64,000 nt of DNA from Leptidea sinapis (GCF_905404315.1 NC_066268.1:15352001-15416000), one strand, 5' to 3'; positions 10,334 to 22,514 are shown, counted from the first letter of the stretch. The notes: a model not told the origin generated them from the letters alone. A program made the numbers and translations.

Positions 10334-10877
10334 AATTTTCTAAAATATTGTCTTATTAATAAAAACGTTCTGTTCCAACATTAGTTAGATCTAGCACTAG
10401 AATTTGTAACTTTCAGAAAAGTACTTGGAATGCACGGCCCCCAATAAGAAGAACATATCCTCCCAGCGCTGATTTACGTAGCCACAGCAAGAGGCGCGCA
10501 TAAGTATGTCCTACGAACAATGGCTCAATCGATATTCGCCAACAAAAAATCTATAAGGGACAAGTATACTTCTGTTTACTAAAATTCGTGTTTCAAAAAC
10601 ATGAACCTATATACAAGGGCTGCCCCTTGTATAAGTTCGTTCGTTGACGTTTGAAAATTATAACATTTTTTCTTTAATATTTTATAAGCTTTATAGTTAA
10701 TTAATAGGCAGGTAGATAGCAAAGATTCCCGAGGAGGACGTTTCAGTAAAAGTAAAATGATTAAAGTGGAGACAGGCTGGACAAACCATGAGAGGAATTG
10801 ATAAATGGAATAAAATGCATTGTTGGAAAAGGTGTACTACATGTACATTCTACTAAAAGTAGGTACTGAGAAAAGTA

Positions 10878-11425
10878 CAGTAGGGCAATTCTATTTTATA
10901 ACTGCAACTGCACTGCTACTTCATTTGAGTCGTGCAGTTACAGTGCAGTACTAATTGACGTATTCTATTAAGTTTCACAGCATTGCAACTGCACGAGTTC
11001 TGTAATAAAAAAGTTACAAGTAATACCATGAATTTGAGGCGGGATATCACCGCAAACTTACTGCACTCACCCTAATGAAGGACCTCCGAATGGTCCGAAA
11101 CTAGTCGGACCATCTCTGCAACTACACGGTACATACTGTGAGTAAAGCCGATTTAGTCAAATAAAGTAATAGTTTAAAATCAAAATTAATTTCCACCAAT
11201 GAATGAACGCACGAAAAGATGAATTAATAATAGTAAACGGGTTGATTGAAAATTGTTATATTTACATATTTTTGTTTGAAAATGAATAATAGAAGTAGAA
11301 TGAATAATTGATTATTTAGCAGTAAACGTGCAGTTGCAGTGCAGTTTTTCTAGAAAACAAGCTATTATTTACACTGCAGCGTTCCTAAAAAATAATTACA
11401 ACATGTTCTTAGTAGAATAGCCTTA
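10878..11425. mobile_element. Possible non-autonomous element with CTGCAACTGCAC subterminal repeats
   Basis: The motif CTGCAACTGCAC and its complement recur at about 10902, 10935, 10983 and 11330-11345. The ends resemble each other as inverted repeats: GGGCAATTCTATT on the left and, on the complement, AGGCTATTCTACTAAG on the right. Between them lies a hammerhead-like core (11072-11106). The borders and class are uncertain. Confidence 0.4.
11072..11106 (+). ncRNA. Second hammerhead-like core, different sequence from PLE-HH
   Basis: CTAATGA, one extra A, helix GGACC/GGTCC (loop TCCGAAT), GAAA, C-TA-G, then GUC. It has the same layout as the PLE-HH cores but an A at the invariant G of CUGANGA, so this copy is predicted inactive. 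Helix I is only two G-C pairs. Confidence 0.35.
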
Positions 11426-11562
11426 CATATTTTACATATAAAAGGTTTGATGCTAGTGAAAGAAGCCAGACCAGTATTCAGGTTCGCGGCAAATGATTAT
11501 ATTAAATAGACATGCTCGAAAATTAAATAAAACTTTCATCAAGTTAGTCTCGTGCCAGAATA

Positions 11563-11690
11563 TGGTGAGGCAACATCTCCTGAGGATGCCTCGTGTAGAG
11601 GCGAAACACATGTCGAGTTGACTAATGACAAATTTTGGTAGAATATATATTCAAGAAAACTCACAAATTCTGTATACTTCTGGGTATCTG
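11563..11690 (+). mobile_element. PLE-HH copy 2 (partial)
   Basis: Contains the same core hairpin as copy 1, from CAACATCTCC to ATGTCGAGTTG (11571-11620). The inverted arms are decayed. Confidence 0.6.
11571..11620 (+). ncRNA. Hammerhead-like ribozyme core, best preserved copy
   Basis: C11580-TGAGGA, extra T, helix II GCCTC/GAGGC (loop GTGTA), GAAA (11603-11606), C-ACAT-G, and GUC at 11612-11614. Helix I is CTC (11577-11579) with GAG (11615-11617), then CAA (11571-11573) with TTG (11618-11620), leaving a CAT bulge. All conserved core positions are satisfied except for the extra U before helix II. Helix III is one base pair, as in minimal type I hammerheads of Penelope-like elements. Confidence 0.55.
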
Positions 11691-13917
11691 CAATATAATG
11701 CCTAATTCTAATAATTTTCATCAAGTCATCAGATCCCAAGCTCATTCGTGTTAATAGTTTGACAATTTCACAGTTACGAGGGTTCAGTAATAAATTAGGC
11801 ATTAGCAACCGAGATCAATGAGTCACAGAGGTTTGAAATTCGGCTAATTTGTTGTATTCCCATGGCTTTGTTGGTTCGGGCCGCGCGGTATTTTGGCGCT
11901 CATTTTGTTTCCCACACCTTACCTACCGCGCTTGGATGTTAAATTAGCCTTTGCCTCGTGAGCTGGGCTGAAAAAAAAATATTAATCCTTTAACACTGAT
12001 TAGTTGATTAGTTGCAGACAGTATCTAAGTTTATATTTGCGTATAAATCAGAAGCAAATTCATAAGTGCAGCGTGATTTTATTTGACAATATATAAAATA
12101 GGATCCAATTGTAAGTATTTTTTTTATTCATTTATTGAAGTAGCCTTTACAAAATTTCTTAAGTACAATCTGCCAAACTACGTTAGTAGTTTGTCTGCAG
12201 CTGCTCTCGTGGAACAATAATGCTACTTACAATAAAATTAAATCTACAGTATTATCCTAAATATACTATTAAACCTAATGTACAGCATTTAGCAGCAAAC
12301 TAATTTCGTAATTGTAAAATAACACGGCATAGTAAAGTTAAAATTATAAATAAATTTAAATTAAATCCATTTCAAAGTATATAACAGCTTTCACTCAAAA
12401 GTTAATTTGTTTAGTTAAGTTAAATTTGTTTCAGACAACTGTTCGACGTAACTAGCCGCCTCCTCATTTTAAGTTTTGGTTAATTTTAGTGAGAGTCAGT
12501 ACAAAATATGGAGTGAATATGTAATCCCTGAAATAAACGATTTGAGTATTTGTATGAAAATATCTGTTGAAATTATATCTCCATCATGGTATCTTTAAAT
12601 CTATGAATGGTTATTACTTTGGAATATTGTTTAGTTATCTCTATAAAATTTCTTTTGTATAATTTCAAAGTCTTATCTTTGTGGATATTGAACATTGTTA
12701 AAGGAAATTTAGCATGAAGCTCTTTTTGCTATTTGCTCGGAGAGCTTTAGTTGTAGATTTACGCGCCTTTTTGAAGGTACTCAATAATCAAGCAGGGAAG
12801 AAAATTCATTGAAAACTATACTGTGGAAATATGGCGTACATCCAGATGGTGACGTTTGAGGCGTGTGATGCGAAGCTGGAGTTTTGCGGGAAGAATCAGA
12901 TCTTACAACTCTTTGGAATTCTCCCAACGAGCCGTTTACCGAGTACTAGATCCTTGTAAACTCTACCTAGCCTAGCACTAGGTGATATTCAATTTCAAAT
13001 ATTTCTAATCAAAAAAGGGTTTTTAATTATTTATTTAACATCAAAACTACCACCATTCGAAAGTTCAGTATGCCTCGGACCTAAGAAGAATGGGCGTATA
13101 AATCTCTTTTTAATTTCGCACTAAGAAAATTGAAAATTTTAAAAAATCGGCTATTTTTCTAAATTTCTGTATCGAATCAAATTTTTATGTGTGTGTTGCC
13201 ATTCGAAATGGCTTGACCAAACTGAGATTTCTAATTCAATTTGGACCGGTACATTTTGAGAAATCTCAAAACAACTATGAAAAAAAAATCTAAATTTTGG
13301 AATAGTTTTTAAACAAATGAAACAACTGAAAACTGCGTGAAAATCGGTTTATTCAATCAATATATATTTGTGTTTTTTATTAATAAAGTTTTCATTCATT
13401 CATTCATTCATTCAAAAGTAATTGTGGTTTAAAAATTTATAAAATTTTTAGTTCAAAAAATAAACAGCTTAGTTCGTAGTTAGCTTCGTGCTCAAAGAGT
13501 TAGAGCTCGAAGAACTCAAAATAACACAAATTATATTTTTAGCTCGAAAAGCTCAAAATCGTCATAAGTACAATTTGAAGCGTTTAGGTATGGAGTTAGG
13601 GGGAAGTTACAGGGATGGCCTTTAGGGTTAACAGGTTTTCCTAATTATTTATTTACTGACTTGGATACTAAAGAATACCAGACAAGAGATTATAGCAATA
13701 TATTATATGTATCTGGCCTCTTTCTTATATTATATACACCTAGAACTGAAGAATTGTATCGCTAACCCACAGTTTCTACGTAGTCAATTTGACTTTGCCG
13801 TGCAAATTCTATATAATAATATTCTATAGCCCTAACATCCTCAATATCCTCCAAAGCAACACATCGATTAAATTCCCTCAACATGTCAACGTTGCGATAT
13901 AAAATCATATTTTGACG
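11691..13917. other. No gene seen; a few low-confidence repeat traces
   Basis: Mostly AT-rich. A less AT-rich stretch at 12830-12935 reads FEACDAKLEFCGKNQILQLF in one + frame, which resembles repeat-derived sequence I cannot classify. 13391-13415 is a (CATT)n microsatellite. Around 13060-13100 a possible minus-strand LINE 3' end is present. Confidence 0.4.
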
Positions 13918-14175
13918 AAAGTCAAAGTCAAATAAACTTTATTCAAATAGGCTTAAGCTAAGCGCTTCTGAATCTTCACCATAAATTACTGAATTTACCA
14001 TAATATGTTCGTAAAAAGTTAAGCCCGTAAGAAGAACATAATATAAGGAACTCTGTGTATAAAAAACTGGCCACTATTTTCAATCAAATAGAGTATTTTA
14101 CAATGGCTGTAATATACGTAACAAAATAGTTTATAAGGTGCTGCATCCAATATAAGAGTCGTGTTTAAATAATAT
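13918..14175 (-). repeat. LINE-C 3' end fragment
   Basis: GTCAAAGTCAAATAAACTTT at the left, then TAAGCGCTTCTGAATC, GGCCACTATTTTCAATC and ATAGAGTATTTTACAATGG. The same blocks occur in order at 15880-16140, and on the opposite strand at 50190-50350. The copies end with AATAAAGT..TTTGACTTTGA on the sense strand, typical of a LINE 3' terminus. Confidence 0.7.
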
Positions 14176-15272
14176 AAATTATGTCATCAAAAGAAATAAA
14201 CAATTAATTGCTTCGATGTGATTAAAGAAACACATGTAAAGTAATAGAAAAATAAAAATATATACCTATTTTTGTACCATTGCAAATTTGGATTGTACCT
14301 TCCATGATTGTTTTTCGGGTAAGTAATTAGTGACGGATTATTTTGTGAAATATCACGCCATCTACACTATACTATCGAAAACAGAATGGTTCATAAACAA
14401 AACTCGACGCGCGTGCGATAAATATGCTGTAAAGTTTTAATGTATTTGTTGTGGTTCAAATTTGGTAGGCATTTCTTGAAACAACATTACTTCAAGCAAA
14501 TTTAACTGATTTGTGAAATAGTTTGCACAGTTTTAAATTTATTTTAAACAATAACTGCTAATATGTTTTAAGAGGCAAAATTACGTGCATCCAGTGCATT
14601 TTTAAAATGTACATGCTTCAATTACAAATAATAAAATTTTCTTTATTTTTCTGGGAAAAAGAGATATGCCTTCAAGCATATTTTTTTTCGAGCAATTCAG
14701 ATTTTTTTTTATTTTCACGTTCATCTTTAATCGTTTACGGTTCACTACAATCAATAAAAATAAAATTATTATTATAAGGTGATGCTCAAAGTAAATTTAA
14801 AATGGTTGAATACTTGTTTTTATTATTATTATATACACTTCTAGTTCTTTCAATTTTTGCCGACATTCTCAGTCTACAACAGCTTATGTACAAGACGCTC
14901 TATCTCTCTCTGACTCAGAAAATATCTATTGCTGTCTCTATTAGGCTACTATAGCTGAGATTATTATCAATGCACTTTACACAAAGCAGAGGTATCGAGT
15001 GATTCTGACATTTATGTGAATCTGAAAGTAAACAGTTTTAAGTTTAGTGGCTGCTGAATGGTGTGAGATTTAATAGTCTGTACTTGAAAATACCGATAGA
15101 TTTACTATTTGAAGTATTTTGGGTGATAATTCTATATTAAGTATCAAATTATGTTATATTATTACAGACAAATAATACAGTTAGGTAGGTTCAATTTCGC
15201 GAAAGAATCCGGATTTTCGAAACCAACTCGTAGGGGCAGCATAATTCTTTGATGAATAATGAGTTTTTTTTT
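14176..15272. other. No gene seen
   Basis: AT-rich, with several poly-T runs. No recognisable ORF or shared repeat. Confidence 0.4.
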
Positions 15273-15410
15273 TATGAAAATAAGTCTCATTTGCCCAGTG
15301 ATTTATTTGAAGCTACGGCGCCCTACAGACCGAGACACAGTAATGCTTACACATGACTGCTTCACAGCAGAAATAGGCGCCATAAACAGGCGTCCGCATC
15401 CTGTGCAAAG
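15273..15410 (+). repeat. REP-A copy 3 with internal deletion
   Basis: The 5' end ATGAAAATAAG is joined directly to TCTCATTTGCCCAG, removing the first 150 or so bases of the element. AAG is present on both sides of the lost part, so deletion across a 3-bp microhomology is likely. The distal part to CATCCTGTGCAAAG is present. Confidence 0.8.
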
Positions 15411-15448
15411 AGTGTGTTGCCAGTAATGAATAACGGTACGCTGACGTA

Positions 15449-15765
15449 GTCAAGTCTGCGAGATTGAATCAGAAATTAAGAGATCCGTAGCATAACAAAA
15501 GTCATCGACATAGCCCAAAGGATTGCGAAACTGAAGTGGCAATGGGCAGGGCACATAATTCGATGGATGGATGGCCGTTGGAGCAGTAAAATCCTCGAAT
15601 GACGACCACGTACGGGAAAACGCAAGATGAACCGACGATTTGGTCAAGCCTATGGAATACGTTGGATGAGTGTAGCGCGGCATCGATCATCATGGAGATC
15701 TTTGGGGAAGGCTTTTGTCCAGCAGTGGACGTCTTCCAGTCGAAATGATGATAATGATGATTGTG
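15449..15765 (+). pseudogene. RTE-type LINE: C-terminus of reverse transcriptase and 3' tail
   Basis: The + frame from 15498 reads KVIDIAQRIAKLKWQWAGHI, then DGRWSSKILE, stop (TGA 15600-15602), RPRTGKRKMNRRFGQ, and SLGKAFVQQWTSS. This is the characteristic RTE C-terminus (LKWQWAGHI.R..DGRW and FVQQWTS). Upstream, SLRD.IRN.EI in a neighbouring frame matches the preceding motif. It ends in AATGATGATAATGATGAT, the short-repeat tail typical of RTE elements. 5'-truncated and dead. Confidence 0.85.
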
Positions 15766-15879
15766 AAGAAATATTAATACCTTAGAAAATATAATTAACT
15801 TAGAAGATTATTTTATGCTAAATCTCATCGGTAAGTGTCATCGTATTGGTGTGCCAACAGGTCAAAAAGTGAGTCAAAG

Positions 15880-16140
15880 TCAAACAAACTTTATTCAATT
15901 AGGCTTAAACTAAGCGCTTTTGAATCGTCACTACAAATATTTCTTTTAAATTACTGAATTCTCGCGAGAAGAACATATAAGAAACTCAATGGCCACTATT
16001 TTCAATCAAATAGAGTATTTTACAAAGGCTGTTAAATACAATATAACAAATTAGTTTGCTGAATCCAATTTATGAGTCGTATTGAAATTATATAAATTAT
16101 TTCATAAAAAGTAATAAGGAATTTATTGTAAAAATATAAA
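15880..16140 (-). repeat. LINE-C 3' end fragment
   Basis: Same blocks as 13918-14175 (GTCAAAGTCAAACAAACTTT, TAAGCGCTTTTGAATC, GGCCACTATTTTCAATC). It lies about 115 bp after the RTE tail on the opposite strand. Confidence 0.7.
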
Positions 16141-16554
16141 TTATCGTATATTGGATGCATCAACCTTTAGAGCTTGAATTCATTGTTTGTGTAAGGATGC
16201 TTCGTGAACTTCGATGGTCGTGATTACTGTCACAATAAGTACAATGATTTATTTACTCTAACAGGTCGACCTGGCACCACAAGCAGCACCCGTTCACGTG
16301 TTGACGCATGGACCAGCCATCGTTCCCTCGCACATATTTCGCCATTCAGTGAGCATGACGAACCATTTATCATTTATGAAAATCCTTTTTGATGAGTTTC
16401 AACAATTCTAGCTAGTTATAAGTTACATACGAACTGTGCATCAGCTTAATATTTTTTTTAAATAATATATAACATATATATACATATAACAATAATCGTA
16501 TCTAGAATTAGATTAATTATAATTATACTTTTTAGTGCACATTATATTATTGTT
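16141..16554. other. No gene seen
   Basis: Unique-looking sequence with a 62-codon open frame (16204-16392) that has no recognisable motif. Its RVDAWTSHRSLAHISPFSEH stretch resembles 17735-17770 read differently and is probably repeat-derived. Confidence 0.4.
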
Positions 16555-17045
16555 TTGGAATAGTGTTTTTGAAGTCGGTTGTTTTTTTGTTATTTTTTTT
16601 TATTTTATGATTTTTAGTGAATCTGAAGTACACTAACTAACAATTTGTCTAAATACGTGTAGATACACTTAATTTTTCGAAGTAGCAATGAACGTAATAT
16701 ATATAACGATAGCATAAAAAAGATTGTAAGAATTGAAGAGTTCCGTTACTTTGTCATGGATTCCGTAATCAGAACCTAACCAAAGTATCTTTGAAATATA
16801 TCCTTTCCAATAAAAATCATCGAAATCGGTTGGCGCGATATTGGTTATTCGTATATTTATCATCCACTTTGCTATACGTATGTATAGCAAAATTTAAGAC
16901 TTTTATGGTTTTCTCATGGATGCCATTGTCAGATCTGTACCAAATTTTGTGTACCTACCAGTCGAAAGTTTTGAGGTAACAAACATAAAAAAAAATACCG
17001 ACGAATTGAGGGAACTTTTTTGAAGTCGGTTAAAAACTCTATCAA
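16555..17045 (+). repeat. Interspersed repeat with TTTGAAGTCGGTT ends
   Basis: TTTTGGAATAGTGTTTTTGAAG with GTCGGTTG near the left, and TTTTTTGAAGTCGGTTAAAA near 17018-17036. An inverted fragment of the left part occurs at 28745-28830. The family is common in lepidopteran DNA but I cannot assign a class. Confidence 0.45.
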
Positions 17046-17439
17046 GAAGACTTCAAATAGCCCTCTCCGTTCAACTTGGATTTGCAGATAGAAAATTTGT
17101 TTCCAAAAGTTATAATAATTTGTTTTCATTATTCTCGTAGGTAAAGTACTCTGTATCACTCAGTAGAAAGTGCTATTCCACACTATTCGTTACAATAAAA
17201 TTAATCAATTATTATTTAAAGCTGGGGTTTGTATTGCACAATACATTTCTATTGCTTTTTACATTCTGGAATCATATTGTAAAAGCGTATAAATCGCCTA
17301 ACAAAAGGCTTACTAAGTCGACTTACCCAAGTGTAGACATGTCAAGCTTATGTTTGTTGCTGCTCTTAATATTATGATAATCACAATTACTAGAACACAT
17401 GATAATGTGCCAATGTACATAAATAATAAATAAATCAAA

Positions 17440-17800
17440 AGAAATAAGATCAAAATCACTTTATTCATGAAGTTCAGAGATATGGCACTTGTAATTGTCA
17501 AATGTTTTCTTTAGTTAGCTTTACTGAGATGATGTGGCAAGAAACTCATTGCCACTACAATATATGTAAAGTAAGACAACAAAAATACTCAAACGTCAAA
17601 TAATCAATACCTTACACGAGTAAGTAAAAAAATAAGTATAAATGTAAATTAATAAGTAAAAATACAAGAGTTATTGAGTAGAGTAGAGTTTCTGGTAACA
17701 GGATCATCCATACAACACAAGTAGCGACCGTTGCATGCGCAATTAGCATGAGGCATGGATCAGCCATCGCCTCGCTCGACCATATTTTAGGGAAGGGAAT
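17440..17800 (-). repeat. LINE-B 3' UTR fragment (longer copy)
   Basis: Starts with AAATAAGATCAAAATCACTTT and TTCATGAAGTT, has GCAAGAAACTCATTGCC and TACACGAGTAAGTAAA, and ends with ACCATATTTTAGGGAAGGG. It shares order with 2585-2885, 43700-44010 (opposite strand) and 54126-54330. Confidence 0.7.
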
Positions 17801-18244
17801 ACATATTATATAGGCAATGATTCCGAGTAAGACGAGCCGTTTCTCATTATGCTGATATAATCAGGTTCGCAATTATGTTAGTATATTATATTGTTAGCGG
17901 GAACTCAAGTTAACACTTACCACACCAACATTTACCACGGGAGATTGCATAATCACTGGAGATGGTTTTAATTGAGAAGGCCAACATAACGATCCGTAGA
18001 TCGTTATCTCGTTACCAATTTCATCGGAATGTTGGATGGAATCGATATAATTTCTTACTTAATGGATCGCTAATAGCTCTAAATGCACCGCTAAAATGAC
18101 GCTTCTTTTGACGTTTTCAGATTCTTCTTTTATTATTATTCTTCTGTTTTTCATCTGGTGGTGTAAGAGGAATTGGGGGTGATAAATACTCGTTTGTCAA
18201 AATATTCCATAGCAAATATTTCCTTTGTTCAAATATGATTTGAT

Positions 18245-18400
18245 CTTGTGTATTGCAGAGTCAGGCCCTTTTTTATGAAAGAAGAGGACAAACGAATAAA
18301 CATACTGGCCACTTAATAGAAAGTGATCACCGCAACCTTTATTCTCTTGTAACACAAAGGAATCACAAGAGTGTCACCGATCTTATAAACCATCCATACC
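18245..18400 (-). repeat. LINE-E 3' end fragment
   Basis: AGAGGACAAACGAATAAAC, AGTGATCACCGCAACC and GGAATCACAAGAGTGTC are the reverse complement of the 8985-9075 part of the LINE-E copy. Only the last codons and 3' UTR remain. Confidence 0.7.
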
Positions 18401-19139
18401 AATTCGAAAACCAAAAAAAACATTGGTATGTGGTCGGCTAGACTCCATCATGGAGAGAATAAATGGCGCCATCTGCGCCACCAATGCTTAAAGCCTTTTA
18501 TCATCAGCTTCCAAAAAGCGTATGTATATTTTCTATATTTGAATAATTTGTAACCTTTTCTCGCTTTTGTAGATATCTCAGATAGAGGTACAGAATCCTT
18601 AAATTGCTTCCTTATCAAGAATTTGTTAATTAAATATAAATTTAATTAATTAACAAATTATGACCGTTATCGCTCTTGAAAAATAACTTGTAATATTGTG
18701 TACGATTACAAGTATTTCTTTCAATCACATCAAGGAGCATATAATTAATATAGAATAAGTTCAAATTAAAACAAACACAATGCAACAAAATATGGACATC
18801 GATAGAATTTCTTATTTCAAGTAACAAATTAAACTGAGCAACATTTTAGGGCCACTAATAAGAGCGAGGTTTCAGTGTGAAATTAAATTAAGTTAGTCAT
18901 TGATGTCAGTAAGGTTTACGTCGATTAGTCATTCTCGCTGGATTTTCATATGACTCAATTTATATAAACGGGTTCTGTATATTGTTATAATAAATATTCA
19001 TTTGATATTTCCTTATATTAATTAGTATTTATAATAACCATACGTCAGCCAAAAGCAATCTACAAATGTAATATTTATTCAGTAAGAATTTGTATAAATT
19101 AAATATACATATATTATTGAAAAATTGTTGAACTATTTA
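18401..19139. other. No gene seen; one AT-rich near-palindrome
   Basis: Around 18620-18660, AATTTGTTAATTAAAT and its near reverse complement are separated by a few bases. Otherwise AT-rich with no recognised content. Confidence 0.4.
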
Positions 19140-19200
19140 TCGGTCTTTCCTAAGAACGCCTTGTGTAGCGGCGAAACGCTGTGTCGAATTAGTTTCAGCA
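19140..19200 (+). repeat. PLE-HH copy 3 (decayed core)
   Basis: CTAAGAACGCCTTGTGTAGC then GGCGAAACGC and TGTGTCGAATTAG keep the layout of the PLE-HH core, with mutations in the CUGANGA box and in helix II. Predicted inactive. Confidence 0.5.
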
Positions 19201-20972
19201 CAATTTCCCGTATAACTAACCTTGTAGTTCAGAGTTCAGAGGGAGCCGATTCTTCGGTCCAAGACGCCTTAACCCCTAACTCTCGGCCGTGAGGGCGGGC
19301 GGGCTGATTTTCGTGACTCGAGAGTGGAGACATTAAAATTTTTTGCGCAGAATGAACACAAACATAATAACATTTTATACAAAAATATTATTAATAGAGT
19401 AAAATATATAAATGACCGACTGTCGGTACAATAAAGGTATTTTTCGCATTTTTATTGCTCAAATGCAAGCCAGGCGTATTTGGATCGGTTTTTTTAAGAC
19501 TTCCTAAATTAAAGGATATATTGACCAATTTTTTTATTTACATTACATACAAGTCCCAAACAAATCACGACTACGATTTCTTTGTGAAAACTTTTTGTTG
19601 GAACCAAAGAAATACATAAAAATAACTTTTATATCATCTATTCCAAACAATTCAATCGTCCATTAGTTCATTCAAATTTAGTCTTACGTTTTTTCGTTTT
19701 AAGGTAGCGTTTAAAATGTTTTTAGAAGGAGCCCTAATGGATTTTTTTAATGTAAAATCCATATTACACAAAGCACCTAGATAATTGAACAACAAAAGCA
19801 GAACCCACAAATGACGCAGCGCTCTCCCATAGCTTGTGGATGTAAAATAAAAATTAATTACATAAATGCAAACTCGGAACTGTCAATTATTACCTAATAA
19901 TCTCTGTAATCGCAGCCAAATTAATACTTACCTCTCGAAATGACTCTCACGGGCCGATAGACATAATTATTAATAACGTCTCTTGAAGGATTGACACATC
20001 AATGTGCTGATTTACAAACTAAAAATACTACTGTTTTACTCGATTATAAGCCCTGTCACATCGTAATAAGGCTATCTAAGATGACGGTGGTAGATTTGTA
20101 CCATCCCAGATAGCATCGAGATGTTTCCGTGAGACCGCGTCTCGTCATCTTGAGACAAAACGATTTTGACACGTCATAAGGTAATTATTTGCGTATCATT
20201 GACGCTAGGGGCTTTCAAGCACATAGTGATCGAACAAGTTTCGGTAAATTATGATGTTGTGATAGATAGGTTATCCTCTTTTTTGGAATGTATCAAAAGA
20301 TATGTGAACGCAGGCTTTGGTCTTTTGTTGCTTTTGTGAAGAATAATTTGGTTTTTGTTACCTATTTTTATAGTAAGGTTTTCTTTTCATAAGGAATAAT
20401 AAAAGTGAAATAATAATAGTTTACGCAGTTGATTCAATTAAACACCAACTGGCACTCAATTATATATAAATTAATTAATTATTTAATAGTACAAAATGTG
20501 TAATAAAATGCACAAAATTTATTTTATTACTTAATAACACAACCATGTGTTTATTGTTGTAGGTTTAATAAAATATTTTTAAAAATTACTGGGCTAAAAT
20601 ATTTTTGATGAAATTTTCAGGCATTCTTCAGATTAACCAAATAAGTTGTCCTATATATGTTTGATAGGGTCAACAGAAAAAAAGTGAATTTAAAAAAGAA
20701 AAAGAAATTGTATTTTAAAATTATTATAAAAATTTCAGATTGAAACACGGCAAAGTATGGTTTGGGTGCTAGTAATTAGTAGGTATAATTATTCATTGAG
20801 CTTGTATTACATATACATCGTCTATTAAAAATCATGTTGGTGATGGCACATTGAATGTCAACGGCGAAGTAAAGTATCGTGGTGGTTGTTTTCGTTCGAT
20901 ACGATCTTAACTGAGCGGTGGTGGTTGTCAAAAAAAAAGTTTTAGATAGGCGTACAAATAAATAAACTGTTA
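19201..20972. other. No gene seen
   Basis: Includes a GC-richer patch at 19225-19330 (CGGCCGTGAGGGCGGGCGGG) of unknown origin. The rest is AT-rich with no gene or shared repeat. Confidence 0.4.
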
Positions 20973-21483
20973 AATCAAATCAAATCAAATCAAATCATCT
21001 TTATTTGCAAGATAAGGTAATAATAAGATGTTGTTGGCTAATAATTAACAGATGCTCTTATCCTAACGCATAAGGCATGCAAACTTATAGTGTAATACAT
21101 AGTCAGTTCACGTTTTAATTTCTGTAACAATTCTAATATGTACTGTACTATACTAAAAAAGGTATACATCCCAAACTTATATTAACATCAATCATACAAT
21201 AGTTATTATTTCATAGGCTTATTCATTTTAATTTATAATATAATGTCATTAGCTACACAATGATATTGAGTTCAGTCGAAGTTAATTTTTATTATTTACT
21301 ATTTTATCGTCAAGAAAATCTTTTAATGAGTAGTATGCTTTTTTTATTAAGTAAGATTTGAGTGATTTTTAATATATATTTTCGCGCTTAATATTGTCAG
21401 GTAACTTATTGTAAATTGTTGGTCCCATGCAAAAGATGCTGTTTCGATACAACTCTGTTCTGGACTTCAAAGGTCGTAATTTG
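20973..21483 (-). pseudogene. LINE 3' part: RT C-terminus, 3' UTR and (GATTT)n tail
   Basis: On the minus strand from 21480: LRPLKSRTELYRNSIFCMGP then TIYNKLPDNIKRENIY, stop, KSLKSYLIKKAYYSLKDFLD. The pattern [P/Y]xxxNxLP..IK followed by KxxLKxYLxxxAYYS is the usual C-terminal end of CR1/Jockey-like LINE RT proteins. A 3' UTR follows down to a TTTGA-type pentamer tail (AAATCAAATCAAATCAAATC on the + strand at about 20975-20998). One in-frame stop makes it dead. Confidence 0.75.
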
Positions 21484-22514
21484 TTGTCGTTTCGTTTCGA
21501 AATTAGTATAATAATTGTTTTCTTATACAATAAGATTATTATTATTGAAATGATTTATAAGTTTTGTTAAATAACAAACAATTAATCAATAATTTATTGT
21601 AACATAATATATCTTATTGCGCATACAATTAGTAATAGTTGTACTATTATTAATTTAGTCTGTGATGGAATGACTCGCGTTCGGTGGCGACTGGCGTTCC
21701 CACAGAGACCTCCATCGCTCATAAACTGATGAAATTCGATCAATTACTAAGATATGACATATCGATGAAATCGACTTTCGACAAATCGATTTATCGATAC
21801 AGCTGACAAATTATATAGAGTTCCTGCATTGGTTGTCAATCTGATATTAGATATTAAATCATTAAGGCTTGATAAGGCAATATGCATAAAAGCAATGAAA
21901 TTAAGATGAAATGGATTTATAATTGAACATAAGTTATTTATTTATAACAAAACAATGCTAAGTGCTTAGATAATTTATACGTCTGGATAGAGCCTCTTGC
22001 TGCTAGACAACCGATGAAAACAGGCCAGGTTTATTATTTTAGTACGAGACAAGCTACGTATTACACTCGCGAATTACGTATATCACCTTGTGTTAGTGTG
22101 CGTGCGTGCATTGCTCAAAAAAGAGGTTTACTGTCAACCTCAATTTTTTTCTACGTTTTCACAGTTGTCACTGTGGCTGACACACATTATTTTAATACAT
22201 GTATTTTATCATATGTATATACTACCCAAAGAAGTATATAATTTTTTTTTTCATATTTAGATACCTATTAAAACAACACAATCAGGCATTACACTAAAAC
22301 ACAGAAAATTCAGACATTAATTACACTCATACAAAATAATTATAATATTTATTGTTTTATGACAGAGTCGCGGTATACGCGTAGTATGCGTACCGCGACT
22401 AAATCATCGGAAATTCTGCGGGTAAGCAAAAATATTTTTAGTCATATAATCTCAACTAAATACATGAATGACATTCAATTTTAACCATTCAAAGTATAAG
22501 CTCACGTATCTCAT
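21484..22514. other. No gene seen; small GC-rich hairpin
   Basis: The open frame at 22014-22241 shows no motif. Around 22366-22400, AGTCGCGGTA and TACCGCGACT form a 10-bp hairpin in otherwise AT-rich sequence. Confidence 0.4.
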
